DNA from: BMS3Abin12 sp964487445 | GTDB taxonomy: Bacteria > Pseudomonadota > Gammaproteobacteria > 21-64-14 | Assembly (NCBI GenBank): GCA_964487445.1 | Contig: CAZAQG010000030.1 | Coordinates: forward strand, 1 to 27,628 | Length of the DNA: 27,628 nt | Direction: 5' to 3' | Part shown: piece after piece, positions 15,496 to 22,982 of the stretch | How the letters are laid out: every line of letters begins with the position of its first letter | How positions within the stretch are numbered: the stretch's first letter is position 1 | Position numbers and translations under genes: made by a program | Notes under the pieces: generated by a model | Seen by the model: the letters and a program-made list of their open reading frames with translations, nothing else | Told to the model about the DNA's origin: nothing | Databases searched by the model: none

Positions 15496-16919
15496 GACGC
15501 CTCCGGCATCGCGCGACCCAGGGCAAGTGCCAGGCCGCGCGCCTTGTGACGCGTCTCCTCCAACTCCCGCTCGGGGACGGAGTCCGCGACGATCCCCGCA
15601 CCGGCGCGCAGGGACACGGTGCGCCCGTGTTGTACCATGGTGCGGATCAGGATATTCAGGTCGAGATCTCCGCTACGGTCGAGATAGCCGATCGAACCCG
15701 TATACGCCCCGCGCCCGGCGCGCTCCAGTTCGGCGATGATCTCCACGCAACGCACCTTCGGGCAACCGGTGATGGTCCCGCCCGGAAACACGGCCCGGAT
15801 CACTTCGCCGGGCGTGACGCCCGCGCACAGCTCGCCCTCGACCGCCGAGACGATGTGATGTACGTGGGCATAGGACTCCAGCGCCATCAACTCGCGTACC
15901 CGTACGCTGCCATAGCGGCACACGCGCCCCAGATCGTTGCGTTCGAGATCCACCAGCATGATGTGTTCGGCCCGTTCCTTGGGGTGCGCCAGCAAACGCC
16001 GGCGGGAACGGCGGTCGGCGTGCGATTGTACGGCGCGCGGGTGCGTCCCGGCGATCGGGCGGGTCTCCACCCGTCGGCCACGCACGGACACCAGGCGTTC
16101 CGGAGACGAGCAGATCAGCGCCGCCTCCTCCCCGCACAGCGCGAGAGCGGCGAACGGAGCGGGATTGCACCGGCGCAGGCGCTCATACAGGGCCCACGGC
16201 GCCGTCCCGGAGGCGAGCGCCCCGCGCCACCCGCGCGAGAGGTTGGCCTGGAATACGTCGCCCTCGCGGATGTAGCGGCGGATGCGCTCGACGCCCTCGA
16301 GGAAGATGTGCGGCGGATCCTCGGTGAGCGGCCCGTCGAGCAATACATCGGGCGGTTCCGGTACCTGGCCGGATGCCCCCAGATCGCGGCGCAGCTCCTC
16401 CAGGAGCCCCTCGCTTCCGGGTTCCGCCACCAAGTGCACGTTCCCCGTGACCCGGTCGCGGATCACCGCCGCGGGCGTGTGCACCGCCAGCGCGACGGGC
16501 AGTCCCGGCGGTGGCGGCGGCAGGTCCAGCCCCGGCTCGATTTGGCCGACCAGCTCGTAGCCCAGGTAGAGGAACCAGCCGCCGTGAAACGGAAGGGCCG
16601 CCGAGGCCGGATCGCCGGCGGGCACCGCCGGCGCGCGCCACCAGTGATCCAGCGCGCTCAGAAAATCGGAGCCGGTCGGGATCCCGACCGGGCACTCCAG
16701 GACGCCGTCCGCGTGCAGTGTCAGACGCGCGCCGGGAAACGCGAGCAGGAGGTCGAAGCGCGCCTGCGGCGTCCCGGCGGCGACGCTCTCGAGAAGGAAA
16801 GGGTAGCGGGATGGGTTGTGCCGATGCAGCGCGAGCAGGTCGATGTCGGGCGCCGGCGCCGCAGCGTGCCCCGGTGCGCAACCCGTGGCGCCGTCATCGT
16901 ATGGGACGCGCGTGGACAT
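15483..16919 (-). CDS. pabB: Aminodeoxychorismate synthase component I
   Basis: PabB adds the amino group to chorismate, giving 4-amino-4-deoxychorismate, and works with a glutamine amidotransferase (PabA or TrpG) that is not in this window. The 478-residue protein has the chorismate-binding domain in its C-terminal two thirds. Its motifs include EGDVFQANLSR, the metal-binding HIMLVDLERNDLGRV, and FPGGTITGCPK. At residues 288-292 the motif is PIAGT, where E. coli PabB has PIKGT. PIAGT is usual in anthranilate synthase TrpE and is also known in a subgroup of PabB. Overlap with pabC argues strongly for PabB here. In E. coli pabB lies elsewhere, so this is a rearranged, more compact arrangement. 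Confidence 0.85.
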   Translation of the reverse strand: MSTRVPYDDGATGCAPGHAAAPAPDIDLLALHRHNPSRYPFLLESVAAGTPQARFDLLLAFPGARLTLHADGVLECPVGIPTGSDFLSALDHWWRAPAVPAGDPASAALPFHGGWFLYLGYELVGQIEPGLDLPPPPPGLPVALAVHTPAAVIRDRVTGNVHLVAEPGSEGLLEELRRDLGASGQVPEPPDVLLDGPLTEDPPHIFLEGVERIRRYIREGDVFQANLSRGWRGALASGTAPWALYERLRRCNPAPFAALALCGEEAALICSSPERLVSVRGRRVETRPIAGTHPRAVQSHADRRSRRRLLAHPKERAEHIMLVDLERNDLGRVCRYGSVRVRELMALESYAHVHHIVSAVEGELCAGVTPGEVIRAVFPGGTITGCPKVRCVEIIAELERAGRGAYTGSIGYLDRSGDLDLNILIRTMVQHGRTVSLRAGAGIVADSVPERELEETRHKARGLALALGRAMPEASWSW

Positions 16920-16952
16920 CGGATCCGCCGGTGTGCGCGGCCACGCCCCGCG

Positions 16953-18194
16953 CTAGCGCAAGGCGCGCAGGAGCAGCGTGGCGTTTGTCCCGCCGAAGCC
17001 GAACGAGTTCGACAACGCGACCTCGATCTTCATCCCGCGCGCCGTGCCCGGCACGAAATCGAGGTCGCATTCCGGGTCCGGCGTGAACAGGTTGATGGTC
17101 GGCGGGGCGACTTGATCGCGGATCGCCAACGCCGTAAACACCGCCTCGATGCCGCCCGCGGCGCCCAGGGTGTGCCCGGTCATCGATTTGGTGGAACTCA
17201 CCGCCAGCCGTTTGACGTGCTCGCCGAACGCGGCCTTCAGCGCGACACACTCCGCCTTGTCGCCGGCCGGGGTGGAAGTGCCGTGGGCGTTGATATAGTC
17301 CACCGCACCGGCGTCGAGGTCGGCGTCGCGCAACGCGTTCCGCATGCAGCGGCACGCGCCTTCGCCGTCCTCCGAGGGTTGGGTTATGTGGTAGGCGTCG
17401 CCGCTCATCCCGTAGCCGGCCACTTCGGCATAGATGCGCGCGCCGCGCCGTTTGGCGAACTCGTATTCCTCGAGCATCAGAATACCGGCGCCGTCGCTCA
17501 GCACGAAGCCGTCGCGGTCCCGGTCCCAAGGCCGACTCGCGGTCGCCGGATCGTCGTTACGCGTGGATAGGGCACGCGCCGCGGCGAAGCCGCCCAGGCC
17601 GATGGGCGTGGTGGCCATCTCGGTGCCGCCGGCGAGCATCGCGTCGGCGTCGCCGTAGGCGATTATCCGTGCCGCCTCCCCGATGTTGTGGGTACCGGTG
17701 GTGCAGGCGGAGACCACCGAGAGATTCGGGCCCTTCAGGCCCAGCAGGATCGAGAGGTTGCCCGAGACCATGTTGATGATGCTGCCGGGGATCAGAAACG
17801 GCGAGATCCGCCGCGGGCCGCCCTCCAGATAGGCCGTGTGGCCGCGCTCGATCCAACTCAGCCCGCCGATTCCGGAGCCGATCGCGACCCCGATGCGTGC
17901 GGCGTTCTCCTCGGTCACGGTGAGCCCGGCATCCTCGATCGCCTGGCGGGCGGCCGCGATCCCGTAATGGATGAACGGATCGCACTTGCGCGCGCCCTTG
18001 GCGGGGAGGTAGGAGGCGGGATCGAAGTCCTTGATGGATCCCCCGAAGCGCACCGCGAAGTCGGATACGTCGAAATGGGTGATCGGTCCGATCCCGTTGC
18101 GCCCGGCCAGGATGCTCTCCCACGCATCCCGCACCGTATTGCCCACGGGCGAGACGATACCGAGCCCGGTGATGACCACACGTCTGCCGATCAA
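16953..18194 (-). CDS. fabF: 3-oxoacyl-ACP synthase II (KAS II)
   Basis: FabF condenses malonyl-ACP with acyl-ACP to elongate fatty acids. The product of 413 residues has Cys164 in SACTTGTHN as nucleophile, His304 in NAHGTSTPAGD, Lys336 in STKSMTGH and His341. These correspond to Cys163, His303, Lys335 and His340 of E. coli. I chose TTG 18194, which gives MIGRRVVITGLGIVSPVG. It has GGGGA 7 nt upstream and yields the family length. The frame is open to a GTG at 18215, but that codon is inside a hairpin and has no spaced ribosome site. It follows acpP across two hairpins and precedes pabB by 33 bp. Confidence 0.93.
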   Translation of the reverse strand: MIGRRVVITGLGIVSPVGNTVRDAWESILAGRNGIGPITHFDVSDFAVRFGGSIKDFDPASYLPAKGARKCDPFIHYGIAAARQAIEDAGLTVTEENAARIGVAIGSGIGGLSWIERGHTAYLEGGPRRISPFLIPGSIINMVSGNLSILLGLKGPNLSVVSACTTGTHNIGEAARIIAYGDADAMLAGGTEMATTPIGLGGFAAARALSTRNDDPATASRPWDRDRDGFVLSDGAGILMLEEYEFAKRRGARIYAEVAGYGMSGDAYHITQPSEDGEGACRCMRNALRDADLDAGAVDYINAHGTSTPAGDKAECVALKAAFGEHVKRLAVSSTKSMTGHTLGAAGGIEAVFTALAIRDQVAPPTINLFTPDPECDLDFVPGTARGMKIEVALSNSFGFGGTNATLLLRALR

Positions 18195-18209
18195 GAAATT
18201 ATCCCCGCC

Positions 18210-18233
18210 GCGCACTGCCTCGCGGCAGTGCGC
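18210..18233 (-). promoter_or_regulatory. 10-bp hairpin directly upstream of the fabF ribosome binding site
   Basis: GCGCACTGCC and GGCAGTGCGC are perfect reverse complements with a 4-base loop (18220-18223). The hairpin ends four bases before the GGGGA ribosome site of fabF (18202-18206). There is no U-tract after it, so it looks less like a terminator than like an mRNA stem that protects the 3' part or tunes access to the fabF start. Confidence 0.6.
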
Positions 18234-18235
18234 TC

Positions 18236-18281
18236 AGAAAAGCAACAGGCCGCAGCCACCGCTACGGTGGTTACCGCGGCC
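18236..18281 (-). terminator. Candidate terminator/attenuator after acpP
   Basis: On the transcribed strand a two-part stem forms. The outer arms are GGCCGC/GCGGCC (18276-18281 with 18248-18253) and the inner arms are CCACCG/CGGTGG (18256-18261 with 18265-18270) around a 3-base loop. It is followed by TGTTGCTTTTC, a modest U-rich tail. It lies 21 bp after the acpP stop. Partial termination here would leave more acpP than fabF message, as expected from the high demand for ACP. Confidence 0.55.
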
Positions 18282-18302
18282 CGCTGGTTCGATGCGCAAG
18301 AT

Positions 18303-18539
18303 TCAGTTCAGATGCGCGTTGATGTACTCGACGGCCTGCTGAACCGTGGTGATCTTCTCGGCCTCCTCGTCCGGAATCTCGCACTCGAACTCTTCCTCCA
18401 AGGCCATCACCAATTCGACGGTGTCCAGGGAATCGGCGCCGAGATCATCGACGAACGACGCGTCGAGCGTCACCTCGTCCTCCTTGACGCCCAACTGCTC
18501 CACGACGATCTTCTGGACGCGTTCTGCGACACTGCTCAT
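18303..18539 (-). CDS. acpP: Acyl carrier protein
   Basis: AcpP carries growing acyl chains on a 4'-phosphopantetheine arm attached to Ser37 in the motif GADSLDTVELVM. The 78-residue, strongly acidic product has the standard length and sequence (VDDLGADSLD, then EEEFECEIPDEEAEKI). ATG 18539 gives MSSVAERVQ, with GGGAGG 11 nt upstream; the open frame further upstream is not conserved. It lies 189 bp after fabG, a wide gap for this operon that probably holds its own promoter, and is followed by the hairpins before fabF. Confidence 0.97.
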   Translation of the reverse strand: MSSVAERVQKIVVEQLGVKEDEVTLDASFVDDLGADSLDTVELVMALEEEFECEIPDEEAEKITTVQQAVEYINAHLN

Positions 18540-18582
18540 GAGTGGTCTAACCTCCCAGACAGAGATGGAAAATGCGTGCGGT

Positions 18583-18620
18583 ATTGTAGTGAATCCGTAC
18601 CCGGTGTTCCACAAATTGTA
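18583..18620 (-). promoter_or_regulatory. Possible acpP promoter region
   Basis: The 189-bp fabG-acpP spacer is lower in GC than its surroundings and has two TACAAT boxes on the minus strand (18588-18583 and 18620-18615), each a 5/6 match to a -10 element. The corresponding -35 regions are poor, with TGGAAC as the best at 17 bp. A GGCGCC inverted repeat near 18700 just after fabG might be a weak terminator. An internal acpP promoter is common in this operon; here it is only suggested. Confidence 0.3.
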
Positions 18621-18728
18621 AGGGGCAAAAGCCCTCTATCGAGCCAAGTTGCCGGAATTCGGCGGAAAATTTTCTGCACAAGGTGCGCGGGGACCAAAGC
18701 CCGGCGCCCGCTTCGGCGCCCCGACGGC

Positions 18729-19475
18729 TCACGCCATGTACAGGCCGCCATTCACATGCAGCGTCTCACCCGTGATGTAGCCCGCGCCCGGGGAGGCCAG
18801 AAACGCCGCCGCGTGCGCCACTTCGTCGGCACCGCCGAGGCGCTGCAATGGAATGCGATCCAACAGGGCGGTGCGCTGTTCCGGGGGCAGCCCGCGCGTC
18901 ATGTCGGTATCGATGAACCCGGGTGCGATCGTGTTGACCGTGATGCCGCGCGAGCCCACTTCACGGGCCAGCGACTTGGTGAAGCCGATCACACCCGCCT
19001 TCGCCGCCGCATAGTTGGCCTGGCCGGGGTTTCCGCTGAGGGCCACCACCGAGGTGACGTTGATGATGCGCCCGTGGCGCGCCTTCATCATCGCCCGCAG
19101 GCACGCCCGACACAGGCGGAACACCGCGGTCAGGTCGACCCGCAGGACCTCGTCCCACTCCCCGTCCTTCATGCGCAGGAGCAGATTGTCGCGGGTGATG
19201 CCGGCATTGTTGACCAGAATGGAGGGCATGCCCGGTTCCTTGCCCAGGGCCGTCATCAACGCGGAGATCGCGTCCGGATCTCCGACGTCGAGTACCCTCC
19301 CCTCCCCGGTGACACCGGCCTGCGCGAGATCGGCGCCGATCGCGGCGGCGCCGCCCTCCGTGGTGGCGGTGCCGATCACCCGGGCCCCGGCGCGGGCGAG
19401 TTCCCGGGCGATGGCGCGCCCGATCCCGCGGCTGGCACCCGTGACCAGCGCGATTTCATCGTCCAGCATCCCCAC
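18729..19475 (-). CDS. fabG: 3-oxoacyl-ACP reductase
   Basis: FabG reduces 3-oxoacyl-ACP to 3-hydroxyacyl-ACP with NADPH. It is a 248-residue short-chain dehydrogenase with the nucleotide motif TGASRGIG at residues 12-19, NNAGITRDN at 89-97, and the catalytic Ser142, Tyr155 and Lys159 (GQANYAAAKAG). The position of the fourth catalytic residue, Asn110 in E. coli, aligns to Asp114 here (LRVDLTAVF). The C-terminal YITGETLHVNGG is typical. GTG 19475 is favoured by GGAGGAG 7 nt upstream; ATG 19469 is an alternative that lies too far from that site. It follows fabD by 61 bp. Confidence 0.94.
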   Translation of the reverse strand: MGMLDDEIALVTGASRGIGRAIARELARAGARVIGTATTEGGAAAIGADLAQAGVTGEGRVLDVGDPDAISALMTALGKEPGMPSILVNNAGITRDNLLLRMKDGEWDEVLRVDLTAVFRLCRACLRAMMKARHGRIINVTSVVALSGNPGQANYAAAKAGVIGFTKSLAREVGSRGITVNTIAPGFIDTDMTRGLPPEQRTALLDRIPLQRLGGADEVAHAAAFLASPGAGYITGETLHVNGGLYMA

Positions 19476-19536
19476 TGTCTGTCTCCTCCGGTTCTCCGGT
19501 GTCTCCGCGTCCGCCGCCGGCGGGGCGCGCCCCGCT

Positions 19537-20580
19537 CTACGCGTTCCGGTGTCGTTCGCGGTTCCGTAGGGCCGGCCTTGGCCGGTCGACGCCGTCGACT
19601 CGCGGGCCGGTACCGGTATCGGTCGCCAACTCCGCCAGGGCTTCCTCGAGCCCCCGCGGATCCTCGATACAGCGCGCCGTCAGCCCGCGGTCGATGCGCC
19701 GCGCCAAGCCGGTGAGCACGCGCCCCGGGCCGCATTCGATCACGGTGCGCACGCCTCGCGCGGCCATGGCCTGTACGCCCTCGACCCACCGCACGGGGTG
19801 GTCGAGCTGGCGCGTCAGCGCCGCGCGGATATCCTCCGGATCCTCGAAGGCGCGTACGTCGGCGTTCTGCACCACCGGGATGCGCGGTGCCCGCAGATCC
19901 GTCTCGCGCAGCCGCTCGCCGAGTTGCCGTGCGGCGGCGGCCATGAGGCGACAGTGCGACGGGACACTGACCGGCAGCGGCAGCGCGCGGCGCGCACCGG
20001 CCGCACGCGCCAGGGCGATGGTGCGTTCCACCGCCTGCGCGTGACCCGCAATCACCACCTGTCCGGGCGCGTTGAAATTGACCGCCTCGACTACTTGTTC
20101 CCCGGCCCCCTCGCGGCACAAGGCCCGTACCCGATCGTCGTCCAAGCCGAGGATCGCGGCCATCGCACCGACACCCATCGGGACCGCCTCCTGCATCCAT
20201 GTGCCGCGCGCGCGGGTCAGGGCCACCGCGTCGGCGAACCCCAGCGACCCCGCGCAGACCAGGGCGGTATATTCGCCCAGGCTGTGACCGGCGAGTACTG
20301 TCGGCTCCGGGCCTCCGGCGGCCCGCCAGGCACGCCAGACCGCGACTCCTGCGGCCAGCATCGCCGGTTGCGTGCAGGCCGTGCGGTTGAGCACGTCTTC
20401 GGGGCCCTCGCTCACCACCGGCCACAGGTCGTAGCCGAGTACGTCCGAGGCCTCCTGGAAGGTTTCGCGCACCACGGGGTGAGCCGCGCCGAGCAGGCCG
20501 AGCATCCCGACGGACTGCGATCCTTGCCCCGGGAACACCATGGCGAGGGTCGGCTTCGTAGAATTTGTCTTGGAATTCAC
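19537..20580 (-). CDS. fabD: Malonyl-CoA:ACP transacylase
   Basis: FabD moves malonyl from CoA to ACP for chain elongation. The 347-residue protein has VFPGQGSQSVGM near the N-terminus, nucleophile Ser100 in AGHSLGEYTAL and His209 in VSVPSHCRLM. These match Ser92 and His201 of E. coli. It is about 38 residues longer than the E. coli enzyme, because of a longer N-terminus and a C-terminal tail rich in Arg and Pro (VDGVDRPRPALRNRER). The start is GTG 20580, the only plausible one before VFPGQG, and its ribosome site is weak (AGAG). The leader is very AT-rich and carries repeats that are listed separately. Confidence 0.93.
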   Translation of the reverse strand: MNSKTNSTKPTLAMVFPGQGSQSVGMLGLLGAAHPVVRETFQEASDVLGYDLWPVVSEGPEDVLNRTACTQPAMLAAGVAVWRAWRAAGGPEPTVLAGHSLGEYTALVCAGSLGFADAVALTRARGTWMQEAVPMGVGAMAAILGLDDDRVRALCREGAGEQVVEAVNFNAPGQVVIAGHAQAVERTIALARAAGARRALPLPVSVPSHCRLMAAAARQLGERLRETDLRAPRIPVVQNADVRAFEDPEDIRAALTRQLDHPVRWVEGVQAMAARGVRTVIECGPGRVLTGLARRIDRGLTARCIEDPRGLEEALAELATDTGTGPRVDGVDRPRPALRNRERHRNA

Positions 20581-20620
20581 TCTATATGTGCTCTATATCA
20601 TATTGTAACTAATATGATAT
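20580..20620 (-). repeat. AT-rich leader of fabD with direct and inverted repeats
   Basis: Between fabH and fabD the sequence 20581-20630 is only 18% GC by my count, in a genome near 70%. It contains a perfect 10-bp inverted repeat, ATATCATATT and AATATGATAT, around a 6-base loop (20595-20620). It also contains an 8-bp direct repeat CTCTATAT (20580-20587 and 20591-20598) with a period of 11 bp. The inner direct repeat touches the fabD start codon. This could be an operator, an internal promoter, or an unstructured leader that aids initiation on a weak ribosome site. Confidence 0.6.
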
Positions 20621-20645
20621 TAAAAATTTTTCGCAAGCCTGTGAG

Positions 20646-21614
20646 TCAGAAGCGCACCAGTGCCGCACCCCAGGTGAACCCGCCGCCGAAGGCCTCCATG
20701 AGCAGGGTGGCGCCCGGCTGCACGCGCCCGTCTCGCACCGCCGTATCGAGGGCGAGCGGGATCGAGGCGGCCGAGGTGTTGCCGTGGCGATCGACCGTGA
20801 CGACGACCCGCTCCATCGGCAGGCCGAGTTTGCGCGCGGTCGCCTTGATGATCCGGATGTTCGCCTGGTGTGGAATCAGCCAGTCGATATCCGACTTGTG
20901 CAGTCCGTTCGCGTGCAGGACCTCGGTGACCATCCGCCCCAGCGTGTTGACCGCCATGCGGAAGACCTCGTTTCCCTTCATCCGGACGGTCGCCTCGCCG
21001 CTGCGGAAGCGTTCCGGGTGCTCGGAAATCCCGGCCGGGACGGTGAGCAGGTGCTCATAATGCCCATCGGCGTGCAGATGCGTGGAAAGCACGCCCGGCG
21101 TCTCGGAGGCCTCGAGCACGAGCGCGCCGGCCCCGTCTCCGAACAGTACGCAGGTCGAGCGGTCGCTCCAGTCGAGGATTCGCGACAGCGTTTCGGCCCC
21201 CACGATCAAGGCGCGGCGTGCGGCCCCGGTGCGGATGAATTTCTCCGCCACCGCCAGTGCGTAGACGAAACCGGTACACACCGCCTGCACGTCGAAGGCC
21301 GGGCAGCCATGGATTCCGAGCCGCGCCTGGAGCAGGCACGCCGTGCTCGGGAAGACCCGGTTCGGGGTGGTCGTGGCGACGATGATCAGGTCGATCTCGC
21401 GCGGCTCGATGCCGGCGGCCTCGAGTGCGCGTCGCGCCGCCGCCTCGGCCAGGTCGCAGGTGGTCTCCCCGTCCGCGGCTACATGCCGCTCGAGGATGCC
21501 GGTGCGTTCACGGATCCACGCATCCGAGGTCTCGACCATCCGTTCCAGATCGGCGTTGGTCAGCACCTTTTCGGGAAGGTAGGCGCCGGTGCCAGTGATG
21601 CGCGCGTAACTCAA
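20646..21614 (-). CDS. fabH: 3-oxoacyl-ACP synthase III (KAS III)
   Basis: FabH starts fatty acid synthesis by condensing acetyl-CoA (or another short acyl-CoA) with malonyl-ACP. The 322-residue protein has the catalytic triad Cys113 in QAVCTGFVYAL, His249 in LIPHQANIRI and Asn279 in RHGNTSAASIP. It has the regular length and the C-terminal GGGFTWGAALVRF. The start is TTG 21614, which overlaps the plsX stop as TTGA; an upstream GAGG and the N-terminus MSYARITGTGAYLP support it. The downstream gap to fabD is the AT-rich repeat region. Confidence 0.95.
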   Translation of the reverse strand: MSYARITGTGAYLPEKVLTNADLERMVETSDAWIRERTGILERHVAADGETTCDLAEAAARRALEAAGIEPREIDLIIVATTTPNRVFPSTACLLQARLGIHGCPAFDVQAVCTGFVYALAVAEKFIRTGAARRALIVGAETLSRILDWSDRSTCVLFGDGAGALVLEASETPGVLSTHLHADGHYEHLLTVPAGISEHPERFRSGEATVRMKGNEVFRMAVNTLGRMVTEVLHANGLHKSDIDWLIPHQANIRIIKATARKLGLPMERVVVTVDRHGNTSAASIPLALDTAVRDGRVQPGATLLMEAFGGGFTWGAALVRF

Positions 21615-22639
21615 CCCGCCCGCCTCTCGACCAACAGCCCGGCCAGCCCGTCGCGAATCTTGTCCGGGACCGCCTTGGCCACCTCCAGTGTGGCGATGCG
21701 GATCGCGTTGGCGAAGGCGAAGGCATCGGCCCCGCCGTGGCTCTTGATGACGATCCCCTGAAGCCCGAGCAGGCTTGCGCCGTTGTAGCGGCGCGGATCG
21801 ATCTTGGCCTTCAGGCTCTTCAGGGCCGGGAGCGCCGCGAGCCCGACGAGGCGCGTGAACAGGTTGCGCGAGAATTCCTGCTTGACGTTTTGGACGATGA
21901 ACTTGGCTACGCCCTCGCTGGTCTTGAGCGCCACGTTGCCCACGAAACCGTCACAGACCACGACATCGGCGACCCCCGCGTAGACGTCGCCGCCCTCCAC
22001 GAACCCGATATAGTTGAGGGGGCTCGCGGCGAGCAGGTGCGCCGCTTCCTTGACCTGCTCGTTGCCCTTGGTCTCCTCCTCCCCGATGTTCAGCAGTCCC
22101 ACGCGCGGTGCGGGGTTGTTGTCCACGGCGCGCACGAGCGCCGAACCCATCACCGCGAATTGGAACAATTGTCGGGCCGTGCAATCGACGTTGGCACCGA
22201 GATCGAGCATGTAGGTGTGACCGTCGGCACAGGGCAGCGCCGAGGTGATCGCCGGGCGGTCGACGCCGGGCAGGGTCTTGAGGACGAATCGCGAGATGGC
22301 CATCAGCGCGCCGGTGTTGCCCGCGCTCACGCAGGCCTGTGCCTCGGCCTCTTTCACCAAGTTCACCGCGACGCGCATGGAGGAGTCCTTCTTCACCCGC
22401 AGCGCGTGCGAGGGCAGGTCGTCCATTTCGACCCGCTCCGAGGCATGGCGGATCTCGAGCCGCGCGCGCACGGCGCCGGCGACCCCCGCCAGGGCGGCTT
22501 CCAGCACGGCACGATCGCCCACCAGCACGAGGCGCAGCGTCGGCAACTCTTCGAGGACCTGCAGCGCGGCGGGGACCACGACCGCATGGCCGCGGTCCCC
22601 GCCCATGGCATCGAGAGCGATGGGCGAGCTGGAATTCAT
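21611..22639 (-). CDS. plsX: Phosphate acyltransferase PlsX
   Basis: PlsX makes acyl-phosphate from acyl-ACP for PlsY, and so links fatty acid to phospholipid synthesis. The 342-residue protein opens with PIALDAMGGDRGHAVVVPAA, the family signature. CVSAGNTGALMA and VCDGFVGNVALKTSEGVAKF are further conserved blocks. ATG 22639 fits the family start; the frame extends upstream but that part is not conserved. It follows rpmF across 131 bp of very GC-rich sequence, and its stop overlaps the fabH start by 4 bases. Confidence 0.95.
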   Translation of the reverse strand: MNSSSPIALDAMGGDRGHAVVVPAALQVLEELPTLRLVLVGDRAVLEAALAGVAGAVRARLEIRHASERVEMDDLPSHALRVKKDSSMRVAVNLVKEAEAQACVSAGNTGALMAISRFVLKTLPGVDRPAITSALPCADGHTYMLDLGANVDCTARQLFQFAVMGSALVRAVDNNPAPRVGLLNIGEEETKGNEQVKEAAHLLAASPLNYIGFVEGGDVYAGVADVVVCDGFVGNVALKTSEGVAKFIVQNVKQEFSRNLFTRLVGLAALPALKSLKAKIDPRRYNGASLLGLQGIVIKSHGGADAFAFANAIRIATLEVAKAVPDKIRDGLAGLLVERRAG

Positions 22640-22770
22640 GATCGCCCGGCGCCGCGGCGCAACGCCCGCCCGCCGCACGCGCGAAGCACGCCGCGCCCGG
22701 GCGGACGGAGGACCGGGCGGAGAAACGGGATCCGGGTCATGGATGCGCGCAAACGCCCCGGCACAAGGGA

Positions 22771-22950
22771 CTATTCATCTTCGCCGGACACGACCTTGCG
22801 GCCCCGGTAATGGCCGCTCGGGCTCACATGGTGGCGTCGATGGGTCTCACCGGTGGTGGGCTCGATGGACAGAGTCGGCGCAACGAGAGCGTCATGCGCA
22901 CGGATCATGCCGCGCCGCGACGGGGTCTTGCGGGATTTCTGCACTGCCAT
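22771..22950 (-). CDS. rpmF: Large ribosomal subunit protein bL32
   Basis: This short gene encodes 59 residues, two more than E. coli L32. The sequence opens MAVQKSRKTPSRRGMIRAHD, as in L32, and ends HVSPSGHYRGRKVVSGEDE with the conserved YRGRKV. The zinc cysteines seen in some L32 proteins are absent, as in E. coli. GGAG lies 8 nt before the ATG. It sits between yceD (32 bp) and plsX, the standard arrangement, so L32 production is tied to lipid synthesis. Confidence 0.97.
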   Translation of the reverse strand: MAVQKSRKTPSRRGMIRAHDALVAPTLSIEPTTGETHRRHHVSPSGHYRGRKVVSGEDE

Positions 22951-22982
22951 GGCTGTGGCTCCAGTATCGGCCCCTACGGGCT

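Noticed and set aside
15483..16919. Anthranilate synthase component I (trpE)
   Set aside because: The PIAGT motif would allow it, but the 13-bp overlap with pabC and the operon position argue for PabB. No trp genes are near.
13585..19715. Several plus-strand frames of 650-675 codons across mltG, pabC, pabB, fabF, acpP and fabG
   Set aside because: They lie opposite well-identified genes, cross gene boundaries, and give Arg/Gln/Gly-rich translations without recognisable domains.
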